A stretch of 64,000 bases of DNA from Streptomyces sp. NBC_01717 (GCF_036248255.1 NZ_CP109178.1:806001-870000), one strand, 5' to 3'; shown: positions 42,697 through 52,794, numbered from the stretch's first letter. Numbers and translations: made by a program. The notes: generated by a model not told the origin, from the letters alone.

Positions 42697-43254
42697 ATGC
42701 CCCATCTTGCTCTGTACACATTCGGCGTCCTGAAGTCACCTCTCGCCGATCCCGCACCTCTCACGCGCGAGTTCTACAACATTGGTGAGGCCGTCTACCG
42801 GAAGATCAGTCAGCACCCCGGGTACCTCGCGCGTGCTGAAGTGGCAGACGGTGACCGGGGCATGCTCTTCGGGGCGGACTGGGGTGCATGGGGAGAGTTC
42901 GCCGTACCGACCTGGTACGGCAAGGGCCATACGGTGGATACCACCGCTCTGGCCGCGACACTCTCACTCTGGACCGACCTGCGCCCCGCCTTCGATGCCG
43001 TCTACACCGGTCTGCACCGTGAGGCGCTGAACAGGCGTTACGACTGGTTCGAGAGGACAGGGCACCCGAATTACGTGTGCTGGTGGGTCTCCGACGGCGT
43101 GATACCCACCTGGCGGGACGGGGTTTCCAGGCTGGAACACCTCCACGACCACGGCTCCGCGCCGCACGCCTTCACCTTCCACCACTCATTCGCCCCGGAC
43201 GGAACTCCGACCAGGATCAAAGGCATAGGGCCGAAGAGCGACCAGGTTCGCTGA
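42697..43254 (+). CDS. DUF3291 domain-containing protein
   Basis: 185 residues from ATG 42697 with AGGGAGAG upstream. HLALYTFGVLKSPLADPAPL, GYLARAEVADGDRGMLFGAD and TLSLWTDLRPAFDAVYTGLH with CWWVSDGVIPTW match DUF3291, a dimeric alpha/beta-barrel-like fold related to monooxygenases of the antibiotic-biosynthesis type, usually without a known substrate. No signal or membrane part. It is alone on the plus strand beside an IS630 remnant. Confidence 0.8.
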   Translation: MPHLALYTFGVLKSPLADPAPLTREFYNIGEAVYRKISQHPGYLARAEVADGDRGMLFGADWGAWGEFAVPTWYGKGHTVDTTALAATLSLWTDLRPAFDAVYTGLHREALNRRYDWFERTGHPNYVCWWVSDGVIPTWRDGVSRLEHLHDHGSAPHAFTFHHSFAPDGTPTRIKGIGPKSDQVR

Positions 43255-43617
43255 CAAGGAAGCCTGAACGACCGGGTTCGCTGTCAAACGCACGCACCGT
43301 TCAAGCAGGCTCGATCGGGCTTGAGCGGTAGCCCGGGACACCGGTACTGCCGCTCGCCCTCGCTGCTAATTAAGAGCTGCGATCAGGATCGCTACAGTAC
43401 GGGCGTGCAGGCGGGCCCCCGGTCGGGCTGTGAACTCCGCGTCCAGCCAGGAAGGCCGGATGTGACCCTAGCCAACCTGCCCCTCACGGGGCTCCGGAGG
43501 ACTCCGTCGGCCGGCCTTCCTGGCACCCGTAATGTGGGATATGCGGCAGGTTCCTCCGGGGGGCAGGGAAGGGCCGTCGAGCGGTGGTCCCGTGGATCCG
43601 CGCTGTCGAGCAAGAGC
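43255..43617. other. Intergenic stretch containing a long inverted repeat
   Basis: No gene is supported. The main structure is the 14-base inverted repeat at 43446-43524. Confidence 0.4.
43446..43524. repeat. 14-base perfect inverted repeat around 51 bases
   Basis: GCCAGGAAGGCCGG and CCGGCCTTCCTGGC are exact complements. The spacer holds a second hairpin, CCCCTCACGGGG. It could be a large hairpin RNA, a recombinase site or a tiny non-autonomous element. Confidence 0.45.
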
Positions 43618-44175
43618 TCAAGCGGGCGGCGTGACCGAAGACCACACGCCGAACCACTGCTCGGCGCCGTACGCCTCGAATCGCTCCAGCTCGGTGAACC
43701 CGAGCTTCGCCGCGAGGCGCATCGAGCGGGCGTTGGCGGTCTGGGTGTAGAGCACCACCGGCTCACCGGGAAGCGCGCCGGCGAACCAGTCGAGTGCCGC
43801 TGCGCACGCCTCGGTGGCGTACCCGCGTCCCCACGCCTCCGGCAGGAACAGGTAGCCGAGCTCGGTCTCCCCGGCCTCCAGGCGGTTACCTGGACGCTCG
43901 GGATCTTGCGGGTCGAGCTGGATTGTGCCGATCGTCGCTCCGTCGAGCTCGACCACGAAGAAGCCAGGGCGCCGCCCGGGTACCTCGGGCACCGTGCGTT
44001 CGAGCTCGGCACGCGGTCGAGGGCCACCGAGGTAAGTGCCCACCTCCGGCGAGGCGTTCAGCTCGATGACCGCCACGCGGTCCCGGGCCTCGGACTCGCG
44101 GAGTACCAGCCGCTCCGTCTTGATCGGGGCAGGTGGCCAGGCGAGGGCTCTGTGGTCGGCTCTGTGGTCGGTCAT
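43618..44175 (-). CDS. GNAT family N-acetyltransferase
   Basis: 185 residues from ATG 44175. TERLVLRESEARDRVAVIEL is the RimJ/RimL-type opening, ETELGYLFLPEAWGRGYATE carries the acetyl-CoA pyrophosphate loop (Q/RxxGxG/A as AWGRGYA), and NARSMRLAAKLGFTELERFE is the typical end (N--S---AEKLGF). It probably acetylates a small amine or an N-terminal residue; the substrate is not shown. Confidence 0.9.
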   Translation of the reverse strand: MTDHRADHRALAWPPAPIKTERLVLRESEARDRVAVIELNASPEVGTYLGGPRPRAELERTVPEVPGRRPGFFVVELDGATIGTIQLDPQDPERPGNRLEAGETELGYLFLPEAWGRGYATEACAAALDWFAGALPGEPVVLYTQTANARSMRLAAKLGFTELERFEAYGAEQWFGVWSSVTPPA

Positions 44176-44411
44176 GCCAGCCAACCTAACCAGCAGGCTC
44201 AGAAGCGATCAATACTCGCCGACCGATCAACCCACCGGCCCGCGGCCTCACCCTCACCAACAGAGCCGGGCCCGACAAGCCAAGCTCCCTCCTCACCGAT
44301 TGGTGTCCACTCCTTGCCCCACCCTGCGCTCACGCGCTCAATCTCGGGGGCGAACCTTCACGACAGCCAGGCCCTGATCCCTCTCGTGCAAGGGATACCG
44401 CCGATCCGAAC

Positions 44412-44463
44412 GGGCCCCGGCGGTAAGCCGGGGCCCCTCCTGTGGGACCGCTCGGGCGGTCCC
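44412..44463 (-). terminator. Tandem terminator hairpins after the GH99-like gene
   Basis: GGGCCCCGGC-GGTAA-GCCGGGGCCC (44412-44436) and GGGACCGC-TCGG-GCGGTCCC (44444-44463), both perfect, lie 28 bases and more beyond the minus-strand stop at 44491. Confidence 0.7.
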
Positions 44464-44490
44464 CGCGTGGGATATCAACTGGTCACGGCA

Positions 44491-47223
44491 TCAGCGCACA
44501 CGCCGTGCGTCGAACTGGCCCACCCAGTACTTCGTACGGTCGAGATAGACCGTCTCCGCCTCGGTCCCGGTCTTCCCGTACGCGCCGGAGAAGGTCTGGT
44601 AGCCGAAACCGGCGGGCGGGTTGGCGGCGGCGGGCTCGATCGAACTGCCCTCGTGCCACTCGTTGAAGGAGGTGACGGAGACCCAGGTGGGCGATCCGCC
44701 GATGGCCGGGTCGAGCGCGTTGTTCCACTCCTTGTCGTAGGTGGCGCCGTTGTCCCGGCCGAGTGTGGGTGTGGTGTTGCCCGGTACCGCGCGGTCGTCG
44801 ATATAGCCGGGTGCCACCGAGGGCGCCCAGATCAGACCGTTGGCCTTGGCGTAGTCGCCGGCCTGCTTCCAGCCGGGGGCGGTGGCGCCCGCGATGCCGT
44901 CGTAGGTGTAGAGCCCCGAGAAGTGCGCGATCTTGGAGGTGTCGGTGGTCTGAGCCAGGACAGTGTTGTTCTGGGTGACCTGGTCGAGGGCGGCCCAGTC
45001 CGTGATCCTCAGGCTCTCGAAGATGTAGAAGGCGGGGCGGTTGTTGTGTTCGGCGTCGCGGTAGTAGGCGGGATGGCTGCCGTAGGTGGAGTTGAGGTAC
45101 TGGATGTCGGAGACGACGGAGGCCGCGGTGCGCCCCGCGTACGGCTCGATGTGCCAGGCCACCTTGACGCCCTGCTGCTGGGCGGCGTCCAGCACGCCCT
45201 TGGCGAGGGTGTCCTCGTAACCGCCCCTCCCCCACCAGCTGTAGACGATGACACCAGCGCCCGACTGCTTGACCCACCGCATGTGCTGGTCGACGGCTCC
45301 GGCGAAGTCACCGGAGTCGTAGGCCCCCAGCTTCGGGTAGAGGTCGGCGCCGATGTCCTGCGGCGGGGTGCGGCCGCCCTGCTGCCAGTGGCGGTAGCTG
45401 CCGTTCTTCACCGGGCTGCCGTACCACGGGTAGTAGAAGAGATGCACATTGGACGACAGGGCGGCGGTCACCGCCTGCTTCTCCAGGGTGAAGGTGTCGA
45501 TGTCGAAGAGGGAGCCGGCCCCGCCGGAGAAGGTGAGGAAGACCGGTCCGGTCGGGGTGCCGGTCAGCGCGGTGGAGACGGTCCGGAAGTTCTCCCAGCC
45601 GCCGGTGTTCGGTACGGCCAGTGAGCCGAGCACCGGTCCGGTGGCTGATCCGGAGCGTACCTGGACGGTGCCGCCCGAACCGCCCGAGGAGACCTTCGCG
45701 GTGAACGTCTTGGTCCCGGTGAGCGAGGCCTGTGAGTAGCCGGCCCAGTCGCCGTTCTCGATATAGCCGAGGGTCCTGCCGCCGCTGGCGGAGACATGGT
45801 CGGCGGGCTGCACCCCGGAGGACGAGGTGTACGACTCGCCCTCGAAGGTCGACGGTGTCGTGCCGGTGCCGCCGAGTTCCTTGATCCGGATGTTGCGGAA
45901 GGACACGTCGTCGCCGGTGCCGTGGTTCTGGATGCCGATGTAGCCCTCTGCCAGGGACCGGGCGGGGTCGGTGTTGGTGAAGTCATTGATCTTCACACCG
46001 TTGAGGAAGACCTGGAGCCGCTCCCCCTCCACCCGGATCTCGTATCCGTTCCACTCCCCCGGCGAGTTGAGCGCGGCGTCCCGGGCGGCGATGTCGGCAG
46101 ACTTGAAGCCGTAGACCGCACCCGTGGTTCTGTCGGCGGCGTCGGTGGCGTCGATCTGGATCTCGTACCCTTGGTTCACCGCCGAGTTGGGGTCGTCGGA
46201 GGCGGGGAAGCCCACGAAGACACCGGAGTTGTCGTCTCCCTGCATCTTCCAGTCGAGCTTGAGGGAGTACCCGTTGTACTCCTTCGCGCGGTACCAGAAG
46301 AGCCCCATGCCGCCCTGCGAGGAGAGGGTGGCGTCGGTGTCGGTGAAACTGCCTGGGCCGGCCTGCGACCAGCCGGTCGTCGAGCCGTTGTAGAGCGGGG
46401 TGTAGCCGCTCTCCGCCCGGCAGTCGGCCTTGGCGAAGCCCGCCGCGTACCGGATTCCGCCGAGGAGCAGGGAGCGGAAGGCGGGGTCGGCGTACGACTC
46501 GGTGGTGTGGCCGAGACCGGTGTAGAACGACCGGCCGCTGCCCTGGGCGTGGCACCAGGTGATGGGGTGGTCGCCGCTCATCTCCCCGCCGCTGTAGCTG
46601 CTTTCGTCGAGACTCTGCAGCACGCGCACGTTGGCCCGCGGATTGGTCCGGTAGTTGTACCACTCGTCGGTCCTGGACCAGGTCTGGCCGAGGTGGGCCG
46701 TGGCCGCGTGGGCCCGGTCCTCGGTCTTCAGCGTGGCCGGCTGGATCGCCGGGTGGCTCTTGAACCAGGCGCCGACGAGTTGCTCGTACTGCGGCCAGTT
46801 GTACTCGGTGTCGGCCGCCGCGTGGATGCCGAAGTAGCCGCCGCCTCCGTCGACATACGCTTGGAGGGCGGACTGCTGGGCGGCGTTGAGTACGTCGCCG
46901 GTGGTGGAGAGGAACACCACCGCCTTGAAGCCGGCCAGATTGGCCGGGGTGAAGGCGGCGCCGTCCTCGGTGGCCGTGACGGTGAAGTTGTTGGCCGCGC
47001 CGATATCGCGGATGGCCTGGGTACCGGCCGGAATGGAGTCGTGGCGGAAGCCCGCCGTCTTGGAGAAGACGAGCACCTTGTAGGCGGGGTCGGCGGCCTG
47101 TGCGTTGACGGCCGGTGTCAGGAACGCCCCGATGAGGGCGAGGGCGGCCACGAGGGCCGAGGCCAGAGCCGATGGTATTCGGCGTCGGCCGGCGGACGGT
47201 CGGTGTGGGGTCTGATGTAACAT
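44491..47223 (-). CDS. Secreted multidomain protein: ThuA + DUF1080 + CBM6-like + GH99-like endo-mannosidase domain
   Basis: 910 residues from ATG 47223 (AAAGGGA upstream); an open frame from 47247 overlaps the previous gene. A signal peptide ends near NAQAADPA. Then follow ThuA-like trehalose-utilisation domain (about 30-245: KTAGFRHDSIPAG, WCHAQGSGRSFYTGLGHTTE), DUF1080/3-keto-disaccharide-hydrolase domain (about 255-440: LKLDWKMQGDDNSGVFVGFP, FLNGVKINDF), CBM6-like module (about 450-580), and a GH99-like barrel (about 590-910: LFYYPWYGSPVKNGSYRHWQ, VIVYSWWGRG, VTSFNEWHEGSSIEP). GH99 enzymes cut alpha-mannans internally. Such a combination points to polysaccharide breakdown outside the cell. 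It follows the dehydrogenase gene by 20 bases, probably co-transcribed. Confidence 0.87.
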   Translation of the reverse strand: MLHQTPHRPSAGRRRIPSALASALVAALALIGAFLTPAVNAQAADPAYKVLVFSKTAGFRHDSIPAGTQAIRDIGAANNFTVTATEDGAAFTPANLAGFKAVVFLSTTGDVLNAAQQSALQAYVDGGGGYFGIHAAADTEYNWPQYEQLVGAWFKSHPAIQPATLKTEDRAHAATAHLGQTWSRTDEWYNYRTNPRANVRVLQSLDESSYSGGEMSGDHPITWCHAQGSGRSFYTGLGHTTESYADPAFRSLLLGGIRYAAGFAKADCRAESGYTPLYNGSTTGWSQAGPGSFTDTDATLSSQGGMGLFWYRAKEYNGYSLKLDWKMQGDDNSGVFVGFPASDDPNSAVNQGYEIQIDATDAADRTTGAVYGFKSADIAARDAALNSPGEWNGYEIRVEGERLQVFLNGVKINDFTNTDPARSLAEGYIGIQNHGTGDDVSFRNIRIKELGGTGTTPSTFEGESYTSSSGVQPADHVSASGGRTLGYIENGDWAGYSQASLTGTKTFTAKVSSGGSGGTVQVRSGSATGPVLGSLAVPNTGGWENFRTVSTALTGTPTGPVFLTFSGGAGSLFDIDTFTLEKQAVTAALSSNVHLFYYPWYGSPVKNGSYRHWQQGGRTPPQDIGADLYPKLGAYDSGDFAGAVDQHMRWVKQSGAGVIVYSWWGRGGYEDTLAKGVLDAAQQQGVKVAWHIEPYAGRTAASVVSDIQYLNSTYGSHPAYYRDAEHNNRPAFYIFESLRITDWAALDQVTQNNTVLAQTTDTSKIAHFSGLYTYDGIAGATAPGWKQAGDYAKANGLIWAPSVAPGYIDDRAVPGNTTPTLGRDNGATYDKEWNNALDPAIGGSPTWVSVTSFNEWHEGSSIEPAAANPPAGFGYQTFSGAYGKTGTEAETVYLDRTKYWVGQFDARRVR

Positions 47224-47243
47224 CACGGTCCCTTTCCCGCCCT

Positions 47244-50135
47244 TCACTTGGTGAGGGTGAGGGTGTCGATGTCGAACAGGGAGCCCGCGCCGCCGGTGAA
47301 GGAGAGGAACAGCGCTCCGGAGGCGGCGGTGCCGGTCAGGGCGGTGGAGACGGTGGTGAAGGTCTCCCAGCCGCCGGTGGGCTGGACGGCGACGGAGCCG
47401 AGCAGGGCGCCGGTCGCCGATCCTGATCGGATCTGGATGGTGCCTCCCGCGCCGCCCGAGGAGACCTTCGCGCTGAAGGTCTTGATCCCGGCCGTGGGAA
47501 CGGACGCGTACCCCGCCCAGTCACCGTTCTCGATGAAGCCGAGCGTCTTGCCGCCGCCGGCCGGGGCGTGGTCGGCGATCTGGACGCCCTGGGACGAGGT
47601 GTACGACTCCCCCTCCACCGTCTGGCCGGTGGCACCGCTGCCGGTGGTGAAGGTGAAGGCGTCCACGTCGAAGAGGTTGCCCTGTCCCGTGGGGCCCTTG
47701 AAGACGAGGAACAACTCCGTTGTCCCGGCGGGCGCGTTTGCCAGGTTGGCGGAGACGTCGGTGAAGGTCTCCCAGCCGCCGGTCACCGGTACGGTCATGG
47801 TGCCGAGCAGGGTGCCGGTGGCCGATCCGGTGCGTACCTCGATCGTGCCGCCGACGCCGCCGGAGGCAACCCGGGCCGTGATCTTGTTCGTGTTGCCCAC
47901 CGCGTAGGGCTTGAAGGAGATCCAGTCGCCGTTGTCGGTGAAGCCGACCGTGTTGCCGCCCTCGGCGGGGCCGTGAGCGGCCACCTGGATGCCGGACTGG
48001 GCCGAGAAGTGTTCGGCCTGCCGGTGGCGGGGCTGGAGGACACGGACGCTGTGCGTGGTCAGTCCGGCGCCGTCGGTGTACTCGGCGTCGAAGACACCGT
48101 AGAGGTTGGCGGCGCTGTCGTGCTCACCGTCGGTCGGCACGGCGATCGTACCGGTGCAGCCGCTCTTCGAGGTGATCGCGTGACGGTGCTCGTCATGGCC
48201 CAGGAGATAGGTGACCTTGACCTTGGCGCAGTCGATGGCCCCGTCCTCGGGGTCGCTGACGGTGACCGAGAAGGGCACGGTGTCGCCGAAGGAGAACAGC
48301 TCACCGTCCTTGGGGCCGGTGAGATTGACGGTCGGCGCCGTGTTGCCCGCCGTCACCACCAGGCTCGCTGTGCCGGTGAGCCCCTCCGGGTCCCTGACCG
48401 TCAGGGTCGGTCGGAAGGTCCCCGTGGTGGTGTAGGTGTGCGACGGGTTGGCCGCGGTGGACGTGGAGCCGTCGCCGAAGTCCCAGGAGTAGGTGAGGGC
48501 TTTGCCCTCGGGGTCGGAGCTGCCCGCCGAGGAGAACGCGACGGTGAGCGGGGTCGGCCCCGAGGTCTTGTCCGCCGCCGCGACGGCGACCGGATTGCGG
48601 TTGCTGCCGCCGACGTACTCGACGCGATAGAGGGCCTGGTTACTGGCACCGGTGCCGTAGTCGAGGACGTACAGCGCGCCGTCCGGGCCGAATGCCTGGT
48701 CCATGACCTGGGTGCCGGTCCAGGGGAAGGCATCGATGACGCCGGGGGTGCCGTCGGCCTTCACCTCGATGGCCTTGATCCACTTCCGGCCGTACTCACC
48801 GGCGAAGAAGCGGCCGTCGAGGGACTGCGGGAACTTCACATTCGAGTTCAGGTTCGCGTCGTAGCGGTAGACCGGTCCGCCCATGGGCGATTCCGAGCCG
48901 CCGCCGAACTCGGGCGGGGATCCGGCGTCGCCGCCGTACCTGATCCAGCTCGGCTTGGCCGGGGGCAGCGTGGCCTGACCGGTATTACGGAAGGAGTTGT
49001 TGGCCGGGCCGCCGGCGCAGTTGTACTTCGCCCCGGTGGGCCCGCTCGGGAAGGTGTACTCACCGTAGGTCTCGGTAGCGGTGTTCGTACCGGTGCAGTA
49101 CGGCCAGCCGTAGTTGCCGGGTCCGGTGATGCGGTTGAACTCGACCTGGCCGGCGGGTCCGCGCCCGCCCCCGTCGGTGCCCCCGGCGTCGGGTCCGTAG
49201 TCACCGAGGTAGACGATGCCGGTGGCCTTGTCGACCGACATCCGGAAGGGGTTGCGGAAGCCCATCGCGTAGATCTCGGGGCGGGTCTGCGCCGTACCGG
49301 AGGCGAAGAGGTTACCGGCCGGGACGGTGTAGCCGCCGGCGGCCGTGGGCTTGATCCTGAGGACCTTGCCGCGCAGGTCGTTGGTGTTGCCGGAGGAGCG
49401 CTGGGCGTCGAACTGCGGGTTCCGGTCGGTCCGTTCGTCGATCGGCGAGTAGCCGCTCGACTCGAACGGGTTGGTGTCGTCACCGGTGGTCAGATAGAGG
49501 TTCCCGGCGGCGTCGAAGTCGATGTCCCCGCCGACATGGCAGCACTGACCTCGGTCGTTGGGCACTTCGAGGACGATCTTCTCGCTGGCCATGTCGAGGG
49601 TGCCATCGGTCTTCAGGGTGAACCGAGAGAGATTGAGATGACCCTTCCACGGCTCGAAGGAGGCGGCGGAGCCGGTGACCGGGGCGTCGCCTGCCGGGGT
49701 GTTCAGCTTCGGTGAGTAGTACAGGTAGAGATAGCGGTTGGAGGCGAAGCCGGGGTCTGCCGCTATGCCCTGGAGCCCTTCCTCGTCATGGGTGTAGACG
49801 TCGAGCTTCCCGGCCGTCTTGGTGTTGCCCGCAGCGTCCGTGAAACGGACCGTGCCGTCGCGGGCGGTATGTACGACCGCGCGGTCCGGCAGCACCGCGA
49901 GCGACATCGCCTCGCCTAACTCGGCTGGCCCGAGGGCCAGTTGTACTTGCTGGTAGTCGCCCGCCGGAATGGCCACGGGGGCGGCGGGCGCCATGGCGGC
50001 GGAATCGGGGACGGGGGCACCGGCCGCGGGGCCGGTGACGGCACCGCCCGCGACGATCAGCGAGAGAACGGAGAGCCATCTCGACCATGTCCGCCTCCGT
50101 TTCGGCGGCCCTGACAGTGCTGACGGTCCAGACAT
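47244..50135 (-). CDS. Secreted PQQ-type sugar dehydrogenase (glucose/sorbosone) with PKD and two CBM6-like modules
   Basis: 963 residues from ATG 50135 with AGGAAGGAAG upstream. A signal peptide ends near GPAAGAPVPD. The beta-propeller of soluble quinoprotein dehydrogenases covers about 45-545: DEEGLQGIAADPGFASNRYL, NLYLTTGDDTNPF, YAMGFRNPFRMSVDKATG and MDQAFGPDGALYVLDYGTG. A PKD domain (YSWDFGDGSTST), an Ig-like region (NTAPTVNLTGPKDGELFSF) and two CBM6-like modules (EHFSAQSGIQ..., GESYTSSQGVQIADHAPAGG) follow. The last module is nearly the same as that in the downstream GH99-like protein. Likely oxidises sugars at the cell surface; whether PQQ is bound is not certain. Confidence 0.87.
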   Translation of the reverse strand: MSGPSALSGPPKRRRTWSRWLSVLSLIVAGGAVTGPAAGAPVPDSAAMAPAAPVAIPAGDYQQVQLALGPAELGEAMSLAVLPDRAVVHTARDGTVRFTDAAGNTKTAGKLDVYTHDEEGLQGIAADPGFASNRYLYLYYSPKLNTPAGDAPVTGSAASFEPWKGHLNLSRFTLKTDGTLDMASEKIVLEVPNDRGQCCHVGGDIDFDAAGNLYLTTGDDTNPFESSGYSPIDERTDRNPQFDAQRSSGNTNDLRGKVLRIKPTAAGGYTVPAGNLFASGTAQTRPEIYAMGFRNPFRMSVDKATGIVYLGDYGPDAGGTDGGGRGPAGQVEFNRITGPGNYGWPYCTGTNTATETYGEYTFPSGPTGAKYNCAGGPANNSFRNTGQATLPPAKPSWIRYGGDAGSPPEFGGGSESPMGGPVYRYDANLNSNVKFPQSLDGRFFAGEYGRKWIKAIEVKADGTPGVIDAFPWTGTQVMDQAFGPDGALYVLDYGTGASNQALYRVEYVGGSNRNPVAVAAADKTSGPTPLTVAFSSAGSSDPEGKALTYSWDFGDGSTSTAANPSHTYTTTGTFRPTLTVRDPEGLTGTASLVVTAGNTAPTVNLTGPKDGELFSFGDTVPFSVTVSDPEDGAIDCAKVKVTYLLGHDEHRHAITSKSGCTGTIAVPTDGEHDSAANLYGVFDAEYTDGAGLTTHSVRVLQPRHRQAEHFSAQSGIQVAAHGPAEGGNTVGFTDNGDWISFKPYAVGNTNKITARVASGGVGGTIEVRTGSATGTLLGTMTVPVTGGWETFTDVSANLANAPAGTTELFLVFKGPTGQGNLFDVDAFTFTTGSGATGQTVEGESYTSSQGVQIADHAPAGGGKTLGFIENGDWAGYASVPTAGIKTFSAKVSSGGAGGTIQIRSGSATGALLGSVAVQPTGGWETFTTVSTALTGTAASGALFLSFTGGAGSLFDIDTLTLTK

Positions 50136-50803
<668 letters not shown>

Positions 50804-50822
50804 CCGGGACATCTCGCATGCC

Positions 50823-50859
50823 GGAGCCACCGCCCTGTCCGGAGAAGGGCGGTGGCTCC
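50823..50859. terminator. Bidirectional hairpin terminator
   Basis: GGAGCCACCGCCC and GGGCGGTGGCTCC are perfect complements around an eleven-base loop. It sits between the GH1 remnant (plus) and the end of the PfkB gene (minus), serving the polyol operon. Confidence 0.75.
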
Positions 50860-50881
50860 GACGTGTGGGCGGCGCCGCGTC

Positions 50882-51808
50882 TCAGGCCCGGTTGGGCACC
50901 GAGGGTTGCGTGCCGGACTGGGCCACGACCGAGGCGGCCACCTGGGAGGCGAAGCGCAGCATCGCCTCCGCCCGCTCCCTCGGCAGAGCCGAGGCACCGC
51001 CCGCGCGATGGGCTCCGCTGCCGACGAGCCAGCTCAGTACGCCGGCCATGAAGGCGTCGCCGGCGCCGATGGTGTTGACCACGTCGACCGGGACCGCCGG
51101 CACGGACACCGGTTCACCCGACCTGGTGTAGGCCGTGCTGCCGCGCGCGCCGCGGGTCAGCACCACGAGCCGGCCCTCCCCGGCCAGGGTCCGGCACGTC
51201 TCATCGGGATCGGTGTCCGGCCAGAGGTGGACCAGATCCTCGTCGCTCGCCTTGACGACGTGTGCCAAGGCGCACAGTTCCCGCAGCCGCTCGGCGCCGG
51301 CCTCGGGATCGAGCGTGCGGTCCTCGCGGACGTTGGGGTCCACGACGAGTACCGACTGCCCGGCGCCCGCTCGTGCGGTCGCCGCCACGGCCTCGGCGGC
51401 CGGTTCCACGACCGCGGCGAGACCGCCCACGTACACCGCGCCGAACCGGCCCACCTCCGAACTGCGGTCCTGAATCCGGAAGGTGGCCGTGTCCTGCAGA
51501 TGGAAGTGATAACCCGTGCCCCCCGGGCCCGGGTCAGCGACCGCGAGCGCGGTGGGCAGCGGGGAGCGTGCACACAGGCCGAGTTCGGCGCCTGCCGAGA
51601 CCAGCCTCTCCTCGATCGTACGGGCGAAACCGTCACCGCCGAGGGCCCCGGCGTACCAGCTGGGAGTGCCCAGTCCGGCCAGACCGGCCGCGACATTGGC
51701 CGGCGCGCCTCCTGGCTGGGCCAGGTGCGTGCGCGGGTCCTGTGCGGACGGCACCAGGTCGATGAGAGCCTCTCCCATCACCAGGACGGCGCCGGGGCCT
51801 CCTGTCAC
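50882..51808 (-). CDS. PfkB family carbohydrate kinase
   Basis: 308 residues from GTG 51808, which overlaps the dehydrogenase stop as GTGA. The N-terminal signature GGAPANVAAGLAGLG and the C-terminal anion-hole motif NTIGAGDAFMAGVLSWL (catalytic Asp in GAGD) define the ribokinase/fructokinase family. As the last gene of a polyol-type operon it most likely phosphorylates the ketose formed by the dehydrogenase, for example fructose or xylulose. The frame is also open further upstream through the dehydrogenase gene, but that part is antisense-like shadow and not used. Confidence 0.92.
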   Translation of the reverse strand: MTGGPGAVLVMGEALIDLVPSAQDPRTHLAQPGGAPANVAAGLAGLGTPSWYAGALGGDGFARTIEERLVSAGAELGLCARSPLPTALAVADPGPGGTGYHFHLQDTATFRIQDRSSEVGRFGAVYVGGLAAVVEPAAEAVAATARAGAGQSVLVVDPNVREDRTLDPEAGAERLRELCALAHVVKASDEDLVHLWPDTDPDETCRTLAGEGRLVVLTRGARGSTAYTRSGEPVSVPAVPVDVVNTIGAGDAFMAGVLSWLVGSGAHRAGGASALPRERAEAMLRFASQVAASVVAQSGTQPSVPNRA

Positions 51809-52794
51809 GGCTCGACCACGATCTTGCGCCCCTGGCCCGCCTTGAACTTCTGCAGCGCCTCGGGGTACTGCTCCAGTGACATCCGGTCGCTGATGAAGAC
51901 CGAGGGGTCGAGCAGGCCGGTGGCGAAGAGCGCGGCGGCGCGTTCGTAGCTGTGCAGTACCGCCATGGAGCCGGTGATGGTGATCTCCTGGTTGTAGATC
52001 TTGTACGGCTCGATGACGGCGGTCGTCGCATAGTCGGCGACTCCGAACTGCAGGAACGTTCCGCCCTTGGCGACCCGGCCGAGACCGTCCTGGATTGCTC
52101 CCGCGTTGCCGGTGGCGTCGATGACGACGTCCCACCCCCGTTCGGTCTCCAGCTCGTCCGCCGAGGCGGCGGAGCGTGAACAACCCAGCTGCGCCGCGGT
52201 CTTGAGCCGCTCCGCGTTGATGTCGAGGACATCGACGCCGGCGGCGCCGGTGTGCTTGGCGAGTTCGAGCATCATCAGACCCATGGTGCCCGAGCCGTAG
52301 ATCAGCACCTGGGCGCCGAGCGTGCTGCTGAGCACGTCGTAGCCGCGCACCGCGCAGGACAGCGGCTCGATCAGTGCCGCGTCCTTCACATCGATGTGCC
52401 CGGGGAGCTTGACGCAGTTCGCGACGGGTGCGACGGCGTACTCCGCGGCTCCGCCGGGCTTGCTGACGCCGATCGCATTCCAGCGCTCGCACAGGTTGCC
52501 ACGGCCGATACGGCAGTAGTGACACTCGTGGCAGTACAGCGAGGGATCGACGGCGACCAGGTCGCCCAGGGCCAACTCGTTGACGTCGGTGCCCAGTCCC
52601 ACGATCTCACCGGCGAACTCATGGCCGGGGATGATCGGCAGGGTCGGCGCGAACTCGCCCTGGAGGATGTGCAGATCGGTACCGCACAGCCCGCATGCCG
52701 CGACCCGGACGACGACGTCACGGGGGCCCGGGGTCGGATCGGGAACCGTCGTCACAGACACTTTGCCGACGGCCTCGACGATCGCTGCCCTCAT
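51805..52794 (-). CDS. Zinc-dependent (sorbitol/xylitol-type) alcohol dehydrogenase
   Basis: 329 residues from ATG 52794, overlapping the permease stop by four bases. Catalytic zinc ligands: Cys in ACGLCGTDLH, His/Glu in IPGHEFAGEIVG; structural zinc: four Cys in CHECHYCRIGRGNLC. The Rossmann NAD motif is YGSGTMGLMMLELAKHTGA. This is the medium-chain dehydrogenase branch that oxidises polyols (sorbitol, xylitol, L-iditol) to ketoses. It sits between the importer and the PfkB kinase, so the route is import, oxidation, phosphorylation. Confidence 0.93.
   Translation of the reverse strand: MRAAIVEAVGKVSVTTVPDPTPGPRDVVVRVAACGLCGTDLHILQGEFAPTLPIIPGHEFAGEIVGLGTDVNELALGDLVAVDPSLYCHECHYCRIGRGNLCERWNAIGVSKPGGAAEYAVAPVANCVKLPGHIDVKDAALIEPLSCAVRGYDVLSSTLGAQVLIYGSGTMGLMMLELAKHTGAAGVDVLDINAERLKTAAQLGCSRSAASADELETERGWDVVIDATGNAGAIQDGLGRVAKGGTFLQFGVADYATTAVIEPYKIYNQEITITGSMAVLHSYERAAALFATGLLDPSVFISDRMSLEQYPEALQKFKAGQGRKIVVEP

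Noticed and set aside
47568..49715. 715-codon plus-strand frame opposite the quinoprotein dehydrogenase
   Set aside because: Same kind of antisense shadow; the minus strand has clear domains.
50882..52525. Single 547-codon frame as a fused dehydrogenase-kinase
   Set aside because: The first half is out of frame with the dehydrogenase; the GTGA overlap at 51805-51808 shows two separate genes.
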